Shown here piece after piece: positions 33,060-45,692 of a stretch of 64,000 nucleotides of DNA. Under the pieces are notes generated by a model. That model did no database searches and was not told the origin of the DNA. It saw only the letters and a program-made list of their open reading frames with translations. The DNA lies in assembly GCA_050084985.1 (NCBI GenBank), contig JBITNC010000001.1, forward strand, positions 188,170,001-188,234,000, given 5' to 3'. The translations under genes were made by a program, and so were the position numbers. This DNA comes from Nageia nagi. Its lineage: Eukaryota > Pinophyta. Each line of letters begins with the position of its first letter. Position 1 is the stretch's first letter.

Positions 33060-33780
33060 GATTACAATGCTCAATACTCAATTGAGGAAAGAATTACATA
33101 TATGCAAATGGATCAGTGCCCTTTTGGCATGAACATCGCCCAAAGGTGAACATTCTGGCTTCAAAATACTCCCATATGACCTCATCGAGAATACTTTATT
33201 TAGGAGAAATTTTGATGGAGTTCTGTTAAGATGCATCAAACCAGATCAAATCCAGTCTTTGTTATATGAATTTCATCAAAGGCTCTCGAATGGCCATTAT
33301 TTAGCACAGATCATAATCACAAAAATAATGAGAGTTGAATATTAGTGGCCAAGCATATTTGCAATTGCCCATAATTGGATAAAAGCCTATGAAAAATGTG
33401 AGTTCTTTATAGGTAAGAAAAGAGATGCCCCTCTATCATTGAGATTGATATCAATGGATGAATCATTTTTCCAGTGGGAACTAGATTTTATATGCATGGT
33501 CAATCCGCCATCCAACTCTGGATAGAAACAGGTTTTAAATGCTGCACACTATTCTACACAGTGGAAAAAAACAATTTGTTTGAAAGAAGCCATCGAGTAG
33601 TTCATCATCGACTTTTTGGAAGGGATAATTACCAGATTTGATAGCTCTATTACAATTATTATAGATAAGAAAAAGCATTTACTAGGGCATAAATTGCTGG
33701 TTTTTATTTTAAATACTAGATATAGGTTTTTTCCAATTGTTATCCACAAGGACATGATCTCACAAAATCTACCAACAAGA
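33060..33780 (+). pseudogene. Gypsy integrase, broken
   Basis: A LFRRNFDGVLLRCI block (33200), a YEFHQRLSNGHYL zinc-binding segment (33265-33300), PSIFAIAHNWI...CEFF (33345-33400), then the core with WELDFICMV (33477) and EGIITRFDSSITIII (33620-33660). The DNG position is replaced. This matches the plant gypsy integrase order. It ends before a copia fragment. Confidence 0.7.
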
Positions 33781-33929
33781 ACCTGATAAGAATAATTAAA
33801 AAGGGCTAAAAAAATGGGTGAGAATGGGATACACATCTCAAGAAAGCTTTATGGGCATAGAGGATCACTCCTAGGAAGCCACATGACTGAGAAAATGGAA
33901 CTCTTCATCAATTCAGACGCAACATATCG

Positions 33930-34929
33930 GCACATTAGACAAGAGGTCTATGTGGAGCAGCTTAAATGTTTTGAAATGAAAGGGAAAGAGGGATTTGTTT
34001 ATTTGTTGAAAAAAACCTTATTTGGACTATAGAAAGCACCTAGAGCATGGTATGAGAGGATAAATGGCTGGTTCTTGAAGCAAGGATTTGTAAGGAGTAG
34101 GAATGAGGCCACACTCTATATAAATGGAGAAGGTCACAATATTTTGCTTGTGTGTTTGTATGTAGATGATTTGATCTACACCCAAAGTTCTCCTTCAATG
34201 AAGAATCAATTTGAAAAGTCGATGAAAAAGTTGAGATGGAGGACCTTGGATTGATGAGCTATTTTTTGGGCATGGAAGTGCACCAAGATGAGAGTTGAAT
34301 TTTTATTGGGCAGCAAAAATTTGCAAGGATATACTCAAAAAATTCCATATGGAAACTTGTAAGTCTACACCTAGACCCTTTGTTCAAGGAGTTGTTCTAT
34401 CGAACAAGGATGAGGTTAAACATGTAGATGCAACTCACTTTCATAGCATGGTTGGAAGCCTTATCATTTTGATTGCTACAAGACTGGATATTGCTTACTT
34501 GGTGAGTTTAGTGAGTAGTTTTATGGTTGATCCTTCTGAGCTTCACTTGCAGGTAGTGAAGCTGATATTGAGAGATGTGAGAGGTAATTTGGAGTTTGGG
34601 GTAAAATACTCATGCCTCTAATATTGGATTAATTGGATGGGTGGATTCTTATTGGGCAAGTAGTTTGGATGATCAAAAATCAACTTTCGACAACTGTTTC
34701 TCACTTGGTTCCAGTTTTATTAGTTGGAGCTTAAAGGAAACAATCCACCGTGACATTATCTTCAACAGAAGTACAGTATGTGGCGGCATGTTAGGCCTTG
34801 TGGTTGAAGAAAATGTTATGTGACTTGGAAGAGGAGCAGCTGATAGCCACTAAATTGTTTTGTGACAACCAAGGTACAATCTACATTGCATTGAATTTTG
34901 TCCACCATGCTAGATCCAATTATATTGAA
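33930..34929 (+). pseudogene. Copia RT/RNase H fragment
   Basis: Begins at the EVYVEQ block (33945). It continues through KAPRAWYERI (34035), CLYVDDLIY with an intact YVDD (34157), the VDATHFHSMVGSL block (34430) and a degraded RNase H with STEVQYVAAC and LFCDNQGTIYIA (34760-34900). A stop lies in the FGL-stop-KAPRAW block where Gln or Lys stands in relatives, and there are several frameshifts. The fragment has no visible LTRs. Confidence 0.75.
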
Positions 34930-35640
34930 TGTAATGTCCCAAATTAGTAAAAATGCAATTTTACTCAAAATAGCCAAATTCCAAACCAATTAATTTTTAT
35001 TTGAGACAAAAAAATTAGATCTGAAATATATTGGCCTCAGGATTCAAATACAACACTGATGCCCTAAGACTAGACATCTGACTACAAAGCTCAAATTTAA
35101 GAAATAATGGCCCAAAGGACTGGACGTCTGGCTAGAAGACCAAATCTGACACAAAACAACTCCAGGAAGCACAAATTGGCTGGACGTCACACTACTAGGG
35201 CCTCTAACCCCCGGATCTGAACTCCAAACTAGCTCACTGCAACTCCACTGATTGGACGCACCATTGAAGAAACTTCCAACTCTTGGATCTGCACCATTGG
35301 AACAATGACTTAAGGGTTAAACCCTGGATCTAGAAGGGTTTTTGTCCTCCTAAACCACTCTCTTGCAGGTTTTTGCCCACAAGAGGCTAGAAACTGACTT
35401 TGGAGCCAAGTCTCAAAGAGATGAATGGTTGAACTTGATAGACAAAAAGATGCCCATAAATGGTGTGCTCCTCCCTCATATAGCTAGACGTCCAATTTTG
35501 GGGTCTAGATCTCACCTTGGAATTATGTAAAACTGGGCATCCCACATTGGGCTCACAAATAGCTCTTGGAATTGGAATTACAATTTTGGAATTATGCAAA
35601 ATAGTCTTACTTTCTGCAGAGTAGAGGCTAGTTACAGTGC
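34930..35640. other. Unassigned, LTR-like stretch
   Basis: Starts TGTAATGTCCC right where copia homology stops. Contains repeated ctggacgtc-type words. It could be an LTR, but no second boundary or target duplication was found. Confidence 0.3.
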
Positions 35641-38534
35641 ATAGTGTCCATTGTCTTTGAGAGAGAGTGAATCAAAGGACAAGGAGATTTCAATTGCATT
35701 GTGGGATGTTGATTGAGAGGATGCCAGGCAGATTGATGAGAATGTGAATCAATAGAATCTGGTTAGAGTACCATTGGATGAACTATATTTCAGGACAGAT
35801 TGTTACCAATTCAAATGATGATGGTTTCAACATGCTAGGAAGCCTAACAACAAACATTATCATATATGAGTTGGAAGATGCAAACATTTAGCATTTTGAT
35901 TATTGGTTACAGTTTTTGACGTTTTGTAATTATACTTAGACTTTGATATTAAATTTCTGGTTCAACTCAAGCTCTTTATATGCTCATATGCTTTGTATTC
36001 CATACAATTTAGTGACAAAATATATTACATTCCTTTATCTTTTTGCTTTACATGTTTTATGAACGTTTACTATGCCTTGTTATTTATGCATGTTTGTATG
36101 TCAGAAACAAAATTTATTACATCTTTGCTATTTATTCTAATTTTTATGTGCATTTAAACTTTTCATTACTGAAACTTCCTCCAAAAGTCCTCTCTGTCCT
36201 ACCAGTCTAAACACTTGTTCCCTTACGCTGTCCTCATCCCAGGGACTCTATATAGTCTATTTCTTAATCCTATGAAGTTCTTAAAGGTATGTTTGTATTG
36301 TTAGGCGTCCATGACAAAGATAGGTAGTCTGCAATTTTATGCAGCGTGATATCTTTTAAAATATTTTCTACTCCTGCCTTATGGACAGAAGGGTTGCACG
36401 ACTGAAATCCTTTCTTTATTAAGGGGAATTACTGTTTGAGAAGTAGCATGCTTTCATGGCTAGCTTGAATTGGCCAGTTCCTTTGAGTTATCCAGATAGT
36501 GCTATGGACCTTTCAGATGTCTTTTTGATGGAAGAGTTATGAATGTGCATATTTCTCCCATTTTTTTCCTTCTATTTTGTCTGCAAGGCAGTGGTTTCTT
36601 ATTGTTTGCTAGAGAGGATATTCTTCTAAGATTATTTAAATGCCCATTTTCTAGAAAACTAGTTGAGGATGGCAAGATTTGTGAAATTTAACCTAAAAAT
36701 GGTCCTTTATGTTCCTGTTTCTCTTTTGTTATGCATAGAATCTTAGTTGCAATAGAAAATCCTTTGATTGTCGGACAAGTCACTCCTGGTATATAGTAAG
36801 GGGTTCAGTTTCTCCATTACATGAGTACAACTTGTAAAGGATTCATTATTCCCTAATGTTTTGAGTTTGGGCATGGATGAATATTTTACTGATTTTTATG
36901 TTCCTTGATCTGTTAAATTGACCAGGAGACATTCTCAAAATAGTTCATTTTTGCGGGGCTGCAGCAAAACGTGTGAAGTCAAAAACTTAATATGGGACTC
37001 ATGACTTCATACATGGCAGGCAAAGGCAAAACAATATCTAAAGAATGTAAAATGACTGGAAAGGTTTGTTGAAATTACCTAATTAAAGATTGCTGAAACT
37101 GGATGGTTAAAGTTGTGTCAAATGATGGCTGATATGTGGTCAATGGTATTGGCTGTAGCTTGGAGTAAAGCCTTCGCTGAGGCACTGGAAGTTTGTCTGG
37201 CACCTTATGCCATGGCTTGGTTTGTATTGAATCTAGCTTGGAGTAAAGCCTTGTTGAAGCATTTGAAAGATTGTCTGGCAGCGTATGCCATGGCTTAGTT
37301 TGTATATTGACCTTGGTTCTCCTCAATCCCTGTGCTGTGCATTTCAGGTACGTGTTTATAAGGTTGTAACACTTTTCTATAATGACTGTCTACGGAGTAG
37401 GCCCGGAGGTGAGAATTTTTGAAAATTAATATCATTTTTTACGAAAGCTGACTGAGTAACAGGCAAGGGTTTAGTGAAGTTGGAGTTAATGTCATTGCAT
37501 GCATAGTAGATTTAACATTTAGCTATGGTTAACTAAAACTGAATCTCCGAATAGACCCTCTGTATGATGAGGCTGGTTCACATAGCATTTTATGGTTTTA
37601 TATGAATGCTTAGATAATATTCTCAATCTCAGTACTTTGCTAGGTTGGCAGTGTCTGTCGCTTCCTGTTTGCACAGTTTCAAATAGGGTAATCCCTGGTT
37701 TCGTAGTTTTCACAACTACTTGTAAGAGATTATCGGACTCAGATCGGAGTGACATTCAGTTGGGTGATTCTAAAAAACAGAGCCAATGGTTGCACCCAGA
37801 CTAAGCATTAGAATCAATTTGCAGCTGACAGCATTGAGAATTTTAGCACAAGGACTTGTAAAGTATGAATATGATAAACTTGGGAATGTTTTCGTGTATA
37901 CAAATGCACAATTTTTTGTTGTTAAGAACCACTTGTACATTTTATGGTACTTGCACATTCTTTGTTGATAGAGGATCTTTAGTGAGGATCAGAACCTAAT
38001 AATCAGATTTTTTGTCTTTCTCAATGGTGGAATATTTTCAAAATTTGTTTACTTGCTTCATGTCTACACCACATCATCAGTTGCTATGTTTTGTTGTCCT
38101 TTTTGTTCTATGTTTTGGATTAGATTTATAAAATATTATTTATTTAGTATTTAGTATTTACCTTTCTTTTAGACCTATTCTAAATGTATTTCTATGGGGT
38201 CTTTCTTTGTCTAATATGCACTTTAAGAGTATGCTTAATGTTTACCTTGCATATTGTTATCCTATGTAACTAAAACAAATTGCTCCTATATTTTTAATTT
38301 GCTTCTGTATTGTAGATAAAACTTCTGGTGTACCATAGTTGCATGTCCGTCAACTTTTATATACATCTGATTCTGAGTTATAGTTGATCAACTTCCTAAT
38401 AAGGTTTGATAAGATATCAAAGTTTCAGATTGTCTACTTTTGGGCATAAGAGTTGTCTGTTTAGGAAACAGGAAGATGCCTCATTTAGAGGTCAAAGACA
38501 TGATTTGGAGTATTGAGCCAAACCTCAGGAGGTG
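35641..38534. other. 2.9-kb region without recognised gene
   Basis: Composition looks like ordinary intergenic or intronic DNA with one 78-bp tandem duplication (37156-37311). No element ends or coding motifs recognised on either strand. Confidence 0.35.
37156..37311. repeat. Tandem duplication, 78-bp period
   Basis: Two adjacent copies starting tagcttggagtaaagcctt and ending ccatggctt-gtttgta, about 80% identical. Confidence 0.8.
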
Positions 38535-38539
38535 AGATG

Positions 38540-38826
38540 TGTTAGAGTATTAAGTTCACTTAGGAGTATTTTATTATTTTCCTAGGTCTTGTTATTTCTA
38601 GCTAGCTTGTTGCGGTGACAGCCATATTTTTGTCACTTTGTGGATTATCCTATTCACGCATGGTTGGCACGGTTTTGTACACTAGCTTGTATTTTGCCCT
38701 ATTTATTTGGGCTCTATTCTCATTTCAATCTGATCAATTTTTAGCATTCTAGTTTCTCTCTTTGTTTTGGTGGTGCTTTACATTTTTCTTTCTAGGTTTG
38801 ATTTGCTCTCCTTGCAAATCTTCACA
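38540..38826 (+). mobile_element. Copia-2 5' LTR
   Basis: TGTTAGAGTATTAAG to CTTCACA; 287 bp. The 3' partner is 44046-44333. Confidence 0.9.
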
Positions 38827-38841
38827 TGGTATCATAGCAGG
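38827..38841 (+). other. Copia-2 primer-binding site
   Basis: tggtatcatagcagg abuts the 5' LTR. Relative to TGGTATCAGAGCC it has one or two changes; tRNA-iMet type. Confidence 0.75.
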
Positions 38842-39929
38842 TTGGTTTTATGCAGGCATCCAAAACTTCCTTGAAGCTTTCTCAGATTGATTCCTACAAT
38901 TTGGTTTAGTCCTTCATTTGTAGCTTTCCCTTCACTGGGTATATGTGGCACTTGTTGTGGTGATTGGTCTCATCAAGCTGACCACGGCTGCCATCACACT
39001 ATGTTTTCTGTGCGGGGTGCACCATGTTTTTTGATGGTGGAGATTTGCTACGCATTGGGGCAATTTCTAGCTCTCCACTGCCTTGTGCTTCATCACTAGC
39101 TTGTGTGGCCAACTTGAAAGGTCGTAGGCCTCCCGGCTCTTTGTGGCCTCTCTCCTGTAGATTGGGGCTCTCCAAATTTGTAATCGAAATCTCCATGATG
39201 GTCCTTCTAGCGAATCAGCTCCTTACGCATCCTTCGCTCTGCTAGACACAACACCTAGGTGCCTCACGGAACCACCCTGCGTACCTCATGGCTATCCTAG
39301 GGTTCTTGGCATCCTCCTGTGTGAGCACGACTCCACAACTAGATCTGAGCTCCATGGGCTCTCACAGGTCTCAACTTGAATCCCCAATGCTCCTCATTTT
39401 GGATGTCTACATGGCTTGAGGCGCTCCTAAACGACTCCCAAATGTCCCCTACACGTGCAATCACTTCATGGGCTCTTGGACTCTTTGCGCACTAGATATA
39501 GACTCCACAACATTCTAAATGGGTTCCCACTATGCATCGCATCTCTGGTGATCTTCAGAGTGGTCTTCCAACTTCGAATCAACGTTTAGTGTGCCCTATT
39601 AGCACTAAAAAAATAAAAAAAAACATTTTCTCCTTGGAACCCCGCTTTCTTCACTTGGGCTGTCTCACCAATGTTTTCTCCTTGCTCGTGGCCTGCATAG
39701 AGCTGTGTCTCCCGGACCAGTACATGCTCGTGTCACCATTATTTGTTGCTCGAAAATGGCATTGTGGATCGTGGTTGTTTACGGGCGAATTCCAGTTCTC
39801 CGCTTGTGCATGAAGATTTGGGGGGTCCTTTGAAAAGTGTGAATAAAAGCTTTTTGGGGGGAGTGTGTAGGTGCCAATTTAGAGCACCCCTTTTTTGCTT
39901 GGTTCCTTGGTTTGCTTGGTGTTTTTGAG
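38842..39929 (+). other. Copia-2 leader, non-coding
   Basis: About 1.1 kb, GC-richer than the flanks, without recognised coding sequence. An open frame at 38887-39099 and others on both strands show no family features. Confidence 0.5.
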
Positions 39930-42900
39930 ATGGATTATTCTCCATTTAAAATTGAACTTATCACACCTCATAATTATCACACTTGGAAACCATAGATGTT
40001 GACAATCTTAGCACAAAGAGGACTAAACACATTCATTAAGGAGCAAAAATTCACATTCAAATCAGACTATGAAAATTGGTCTTTCACAAAGGCACTTGGT
40101 GAAGCATTTGGGTTAATCAAATCAAATGTGAGTGAGAGCTTGTGGTTTCATCTTGACAATGTAACTACACCACATGAGGCATGGGATAAATTGAAATCAT
40201 TGTTTGGTAAAGTTGACACAATGAGGGCCATGCAAATTGATGCTCAACTTACTGCATTATCTCTTGATGACTATCCCACTATGGTTGATTATCTCACTAA
40301 ATTTAAGGAGTTGTACACACAATTATGGGTAGTGGTAAAAAGAAGAGATTGGAAAAATGCATTTTTTCGATTTTATCAAAATTGAAAGGCCCATTTCATG
40401 TATTTGCTTCTACATTCCTCTCTACAATGGATGCTATGGGTGATAATTCACAATGCCTAAGCTGGAAGAATTTTGTGAACGTCTTACAAGGGAAGAGACT
40501 AAAATTTCAACTCTTGAGTCATCTTCATTTAAGGCATTAACAACATCTAAAGGCAAAGGCAAGCCCAAGCCTAAGCCTAAGTCCACTATACCAAAGACAA
40601 CTCCAAAACCCCATGACTCCAAACCCAATCAAGTCAAAGAGAAGGCTACTTGTTCTTATTGTGGGAAGCTTGGTTATGTAATTGAAAAATGTTACAAAAA
40701 GATAAAAGATGACAAAAAGAAGCAAAAATATGAAATTTCCCATGTATAAGGTAAGGCTTTGAATGTTCATGGGAGAGGACATTCTGAATTAGAGAATTGG
40801 CTTGTGGATTCATGTGCCACTCATCACATGAATCCATCCAGAGAGTCTTTTGCATCTCTTTGTTCTACTTCTACTTCCAGTATTGAGGTTGGTGATTCCT
40901 CTCGCATTTCTATGAAGGGGAAAGAAGACATTCTTTTTGGAGGTGGTCGCATCCATGATGTGCTTTTGGTTCTTGATATCACCACCAACCTTCTTTTTGT
41001 GTATCAGATTTGTAATACTGGTACTAGGAGGATTGTTCTATTCACACCTCACAGTTTTGAGATTCGTAGTTTGTTGAAGCCATAGTCACTTATTGCATGA
41101 GGTGTTGTTGACCGTTCCTTGAGATTCTATCAGTTTGAGGGATTTGATGATACTGCTTCAGGTATTGGGTTGGTTGCTCATGCAGATCCTGTGAATGGAC
41201 TTTGGCATGAGAGGTTTGGGCACCTCAACTATTGGTATTTGCAGCAGTTGAATTCTCATGACATGGTCACTGGCTTGCCTAAGGTGTCTTGTTCTGATGG
41301 TGTTTGTCTTGGTTGTGCCCTTGGTAAGCAACATGAAGACCCTTTTCCAAAATGCAAAGCTCATCGTGCATCATCTCCTTTGGAGTTGGTACATAGTGAC
41401 TTGATGATTTTTCCGCTCCCATCCTTTACAGGAGCTTGGTATGCATTGACTTTCATTGATGATTTCTCGAGACATACTTGGGTGTATTTTCTTAAGTACA
41501 AGAGTGATGTCTTTGCTCTCTTCAAAGTCTTCAAGGCTTTGGTAGAGAATCAATCTTCCAGTTGCATCAAGAAGCTTCACATAGACAATGGGGGGAGTAC
41601 TTCAACACAGAGTTTTTAGAGTTCCTTGAGAAGCACGGAATAGTTCATCAGCATTCTATCCCTCACACTCAATAGCAGAAAGAAAGAACATAACACTGAA
41701 GGAGATGGCCAATTGTATGATGCATTCTAGAGACTTGCCTCCCATTTTTTGGGCAGAGACAGTCAATTGTGTGATCTACATTCAGAATCGCACTCCCCAT
41801 CAGGCACTTGACCACATGACTCTTGAAGAGGCTTGGAGTGGAACCAAGCCAGATGTGTCACGCTTCAGAGTGTTTGGAAGTCATGCTTGGGCCTTCATTC
41901 CGAAGACCAAGCGTAAGGCCTTGGATAAGAGGAGCAACCCTCTCATCTTTGTTGGTTATAGTGAGGACTAAAGGCGTATTGATTGATTGATTGAATCTGA
42001 CACCCATGATTTTTTTTTCCACAGTCATGTTCAGTTTGATGAGTGCCTTCCTGATCCTTCCTCTTCATCTCCTTCCTCAGTCTTACTTGACTCTCGTGAC
42101 ACATCTTCTGAGATCTTTTATGAGGAGGTTATTCCTGAGGTTGGTGCTCCCATTACAACTATTAACCCTCATGCACCTCCTCCACTTGTAGTTGCTGCCC
42201 CATCCTGTTGATGTTGCATCTTCTTCCATTGCTAGTAGTCCCATGCCAAAATGGGCTCGCACTACACTTGAGTATGCAACACCTTTCATCCAGGATCTCC
42301 CTCCTTCCCTCCGCCATTCCACCAGTTCTAGTCTAGTTGGTTAGGCACATTTAGATGATCCACAAACTTTTTCAGAGGCTTATGGCATATTAGAGTGGGA
42401 TGATGCCATGGCGGTTGAGTATTCTTCCTTGTTGAAGAATAATACTTGGGAGCTTGTTCATCTTCCCCATGGGAGAAAGTTGGTTCACTATAAATGGGTA
42501 TATCGAACTAAGTATGCAGCTAATAGCTCTATTGACAAGTATAAGGCTCGTCTTGTTGCCAAGGGGTTCTCATAGTTTGAAGGGATTGACTACTCGGAGA
42601 CCTTTGCCCCTATGGCCAAGATGGATTCAGTTCGCCTTGTACTTGCTTTTGTTGCTGCATAGAGATGGTTAGTATTTCAAATGGATATGAAGAGTACTTT
42701 TTTTCATGGTGATTTGCATAAGGAGATTTATATGGAGTAGGCTACCAATTTTATCCAGGATTCCTCACTTGTTTATAGGCTTAGAAAATCTCTCTATGGC
42801 CTCAAACAAGCTCCTTGGGCATGGTACGAGAAGATGGACTCTTTCTTACTCTCCATTGATTTTGTACGGTGTTCCTTTGACCTTACAGTCTATATTTGGA

Positions 42901-43850
42901 GACATGGAGAAGACACCACCTCTTTGGTGTTGTATGTTGATGATATTATTCTCATTGAAATCTCCCGCTTTCACATTCAAATAGTTTAGCAGGCTCTCTC
43001 TAAGAGATTTGAGATGACAGACATTGGACTTGCCCATTACTTTCTTGGTTTTTAGGTGATGCAGACAAATTTAGGGATTTCCATATCAAAATAGAAATAT
43101 GCCTTGGATCTTCTTCAACTGTTTAGGATGGTAGATTGTAATATTTCTTTGACACCTTTTCTGAGTGGGATGACTTTGACTTCTACTTGCATGTCACCAC
43201 TGTGTGATGCTACTTTGTATCGCCAGTTGGTTGGGAGTCTTCTATACCTCACACATACTAGACTGAATATTTCATATGTAGTTGGGCTTGTTTCTCGGTT
43301 TGTATAGACCCCTCATGAGTCTCATTGGTAGGAAGCCAAGAGGATTCTTCGATATGTGAGGGGCACTACTCACTTTGGTTTGTATTACACGAGAGGTGAT
43401 CCAATGTTGATTGGATATACAAATTCTGATTGGGTTGGTTCTTCTGATGATCATCGTTTCACTTTTGACTATGTATTTTGTCTTGATGCTTCTCCCATTG
43501 CTCGGCCGTGCAAGAAGCAGCATGGTATTGCACTATCATCGAATGAGGCAGAGTATAGGGCAACTGTTTATGTGAGTTATTGGAGGAATTTGGCTTTCCC
43601 CAGTCTCGTACCACAATTCTTTGGTGTGACAATCAGAGTGCAATCCACATTTTGCACAATCTTGTTGAGCATCAGTGCACCAAACACATTGAGGTCCACA
43701 TGCACTTCATCCGTCAGCATATTCAGGATCACATTCTCAACTTGGAGCACCTTCCTACAAAGCAATAAATCGCAGACATCTTCACTAAATCCTTTGCATC
43801 ATCTCGTTTCCTTGAATTGCGTGGTTTGCTTAGGGTGCAGGAAGTTGTCC
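39930..43850 (+). pseudogene. Copia-2 gag-pol, broken by amber codons
   Basis: Gag opens at ATG 39930 (MDYSPFKIEL, NYHTWKP-stop-MLTIL) and is of the UBN2/DUF4219 type. The zinc knuckle at about 40650 reads CSYCGKLGYVIEKC, with Tyr at the His position. The protease reads VDSCATHHM (40806), Cys replacing the Gly of DSG. Integrase (ELVHSDLM at 41384, FIDDFSRHTW, a degraded DNGG) is shifted near 41600. RT keeps LYVDDI (42930) and YGLKQAP; RNase H ends near 43850. In-frame TAG codons lie at 39993, 42342, 42573, 42660, 42738, 42987, 43053, 43092, 43305 and 43329, mostly where relatives have Gln (KGFS-stop-FEG, AA-stop-RWLV, HW-stop-EAKRIL). Frameshifts near 40330-40450, 41600 and 43590 complete the damage. 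Confidence 0.9.
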
Positions 43851-44045
43851 TTGGGGGGTGTTGATGAGGAGATCTTCCTCTCCATCCTCCTACTGTGAGA
43901 TGGTTTTTTCCCCATGTGTTTTTTTTATTATCTTTCAGTAGATTCTTTGCACATATTTTACATGAGTACCTGATCAAGCTTTGTTTCTAGGACTCATTTC
44001 TATGGATGTGCCACTTACATTACTTCCTTGTTCACTTAAGGGGGA

Positions 44046-44333
44046 TGTTAGAGTATTAAGTTCACTTAGGAGTATTTTATTATTTTTCTAGGTCTTATTA
44101 TTTTTAGCTAGTTTGTTGTGGTGACAACCATATTTCTGTCACTTTGTGGATTTTTCTATTCACGCATGGTTGGCATGCTTCTGTACACTAGCTTGTATTT
44201 TGCCCTATTTATTTGAGCTCCATTCTCATTTCATTCCGATCAGTTTTGAGCATTCTAGCTTCTCTCCTTGTTTTTGTGGTGCTCTTGCATTTTCCTTTCT
44301 AAGTTTGATTTGCTCTCCTTGCAAATCTTCACA
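44046..44333 (+). mobile_element. Copia-2 3' LTR
   Basis: Follows the tract cttaaggggga (ending 44045). 288 bp, about 9% different from the 5' copy, then target duplication AGATG. Confidence 0.9.
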
Positions 44334-44338
44334 AGATG

Positions 44339-44965
44339 GATAACATTGGAGGTGAAAATAACTGAGAGAGAAGATATAGATGACTTATGTATAAGATGTA
44401 CAACTCTATGATTTCATTATTGGTTCCATATATAATGTAGGAGTCATCACGTACATGTGGGTATTTGGATTTTTACACATATGACAAAATAACTACAAAG
44501 TAGTTTCAGATCTTGTGTTGTAGAAAAACATGTGCTGCAAGGTGTAAGTACCAATTATTAATAACTAATGCTTGCTTGGTAGCCTTCAAAGCTCATAAAA
44601 GCTATGAAATTTCAAGGGTGTTTCCCCTTGATCTCTGTTGTATTATTCAAAGGGTCAAAGTATAGGTTGAGTGAGGTCTGCACTTGCCGAACTATGCCTA
44701 GAAATATTGATGCATCTGGATCAAGTACCAAGCCTTTAATTGAATTTGGTTGAGATGGATATGTTGATGTAATGGAATTGAGTTCAATCTTAATCCAAAT
44801 ATGACTGTCGAGCCTAGTACACAAGGCTTTTAAAAGGTTGAAGATACAAGACTTCTATATGCTTGATTTTGATTGGATTTTGAGAGGCTTATTGTCACAA
44901 CTATACCACCTTCATTAATTATAAGGTAACAAAGAAGATCACGTAAATAGGCATTGCAAGTTTGA
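44339..44965. other. Stretch without recognised feature
   Basis: Nothing supported between the copia element and the solo LTR. Confidence 0.4.
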
Positions 44966-44970
44966 ATTTA

Positions 44971-45687
44971 CGTGACGTCCCCCTTGTTCAGTAAGTGGGA
45001 CTGAAAGGTTCTTCTTTGTAATATACTTTATTTATGTATTTGCACTTTCATAATTATAACTTAGGATAGGAGACTTAATAGGTCAATGGACCCCACTGTG
45101 AGCCTCAAGTGGGATGTCTCCCTCCTAAGGTTAGCTTAGGTGTATTTATCATATTGGAGATCCCAAGACATGATTGTGGGAATCCCAAGGCCTAGTGCGC
45201 ATTTAATGGTTGGATGAGCACTTTATGATCCAACGTTGAGATTGGGAGCATGTAGACACCTGCGCTAGCTTGGGGGAGGCTTCTAGACCCCCACGTTGGA
45301 TCTTGAGACCCACGTTGGCTCCTCAGAGACCAACATTAGCCCTTCTAGGGCTTGGTATTGTATTCATCATCATTCTATATATTGCCAAGGGCATTTGGAT
45401 CTCATTTGTATATTGTATTGTCCGTCTTGTGCCTATGTTGGGTATCATTGCTTGTTTATACTTGTTCTGGCCAAACGTTGGCATTGTGGATTGTTGTACC
45501 TTGACTATTGTATGTATTGGCTAAACATTGGTGAATGGATGTGGCACATGTTTGATATTGTAACCCTAACCCTAACGTTGCATACTTGAGGGTTTGTTTA
45601 CTTGTATTTGATGCCCTAGCCCTGATGTAAGGGTTCATTGCTGGGAGTTTGTTGATTTTGCATTGAGGTCCATTTTGGATCCTCACA
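44971..45687 (+). mobile_element. Solo LTR, copy C (717 bp)
   Basis: Starts CGTGACGTCCCCC (the family start TG changed to CG) and ends GGATCCTCACA, with a perfect duplication ATTTA at 44966-44970 and 45688-45692. It shares successive blocks with copy B but lacks part of the middle, so it carries an internal deletion. Confidence 0.85.
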
Positions 45688-45692
45688 ATTTA

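Larger units (their letters stand above)
26400..33840 (+). mobile_element. Decayed Tat-like Ty3/gypsy element with two RNase H regions
   Basis: A plus-strand series of gypsy domains: possible Gag C-terminus (26400-26890), protease (26930-27800), archaeal-type RNase H (27930-28350), then, after a LINE insertion and a minisatellite, RT (31600-32470), RNase H (32490-32930) and integrase (33060-33780). Ends are not defined, since LTRs were not found. The first RNase H lying upstream of RT is unusual. It is also possible that two related copies are juxtaposed. Confidence 0.6.
38540..44333 (+). mobile_element. Old full-length Ty1/copia element
   Basis: 5794 bp with LTRs of 287 and 288 bp and a perfect target duplication AGATG (38535-38539 and 44334-44338). 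PBS directly follows the 5' LTR, and the polypurine tract cttaaggggga precedes the 3' LTR. By eye the LTRs differ at about 26 positions (about 9%), mostly transitions. Gag-pol is present throughout but broken, with stops almost all TAG. Confidence 0.92.

Noticed and set aside
34930-35640. A further solo LTR starting TGTAATGTCCC
   Set aside because: No matching end, target duplication or second copy was found; left as unassigned.
39930-43850. Stop codon reassignment (TAG read as Gln) to explain the amber-rich copia
   Set aside because: The same element also has frameshifts and damaged active-site motifs, other elements use TAA and TGA as well, and the host PPR gene uses the standard code with a normal stop.
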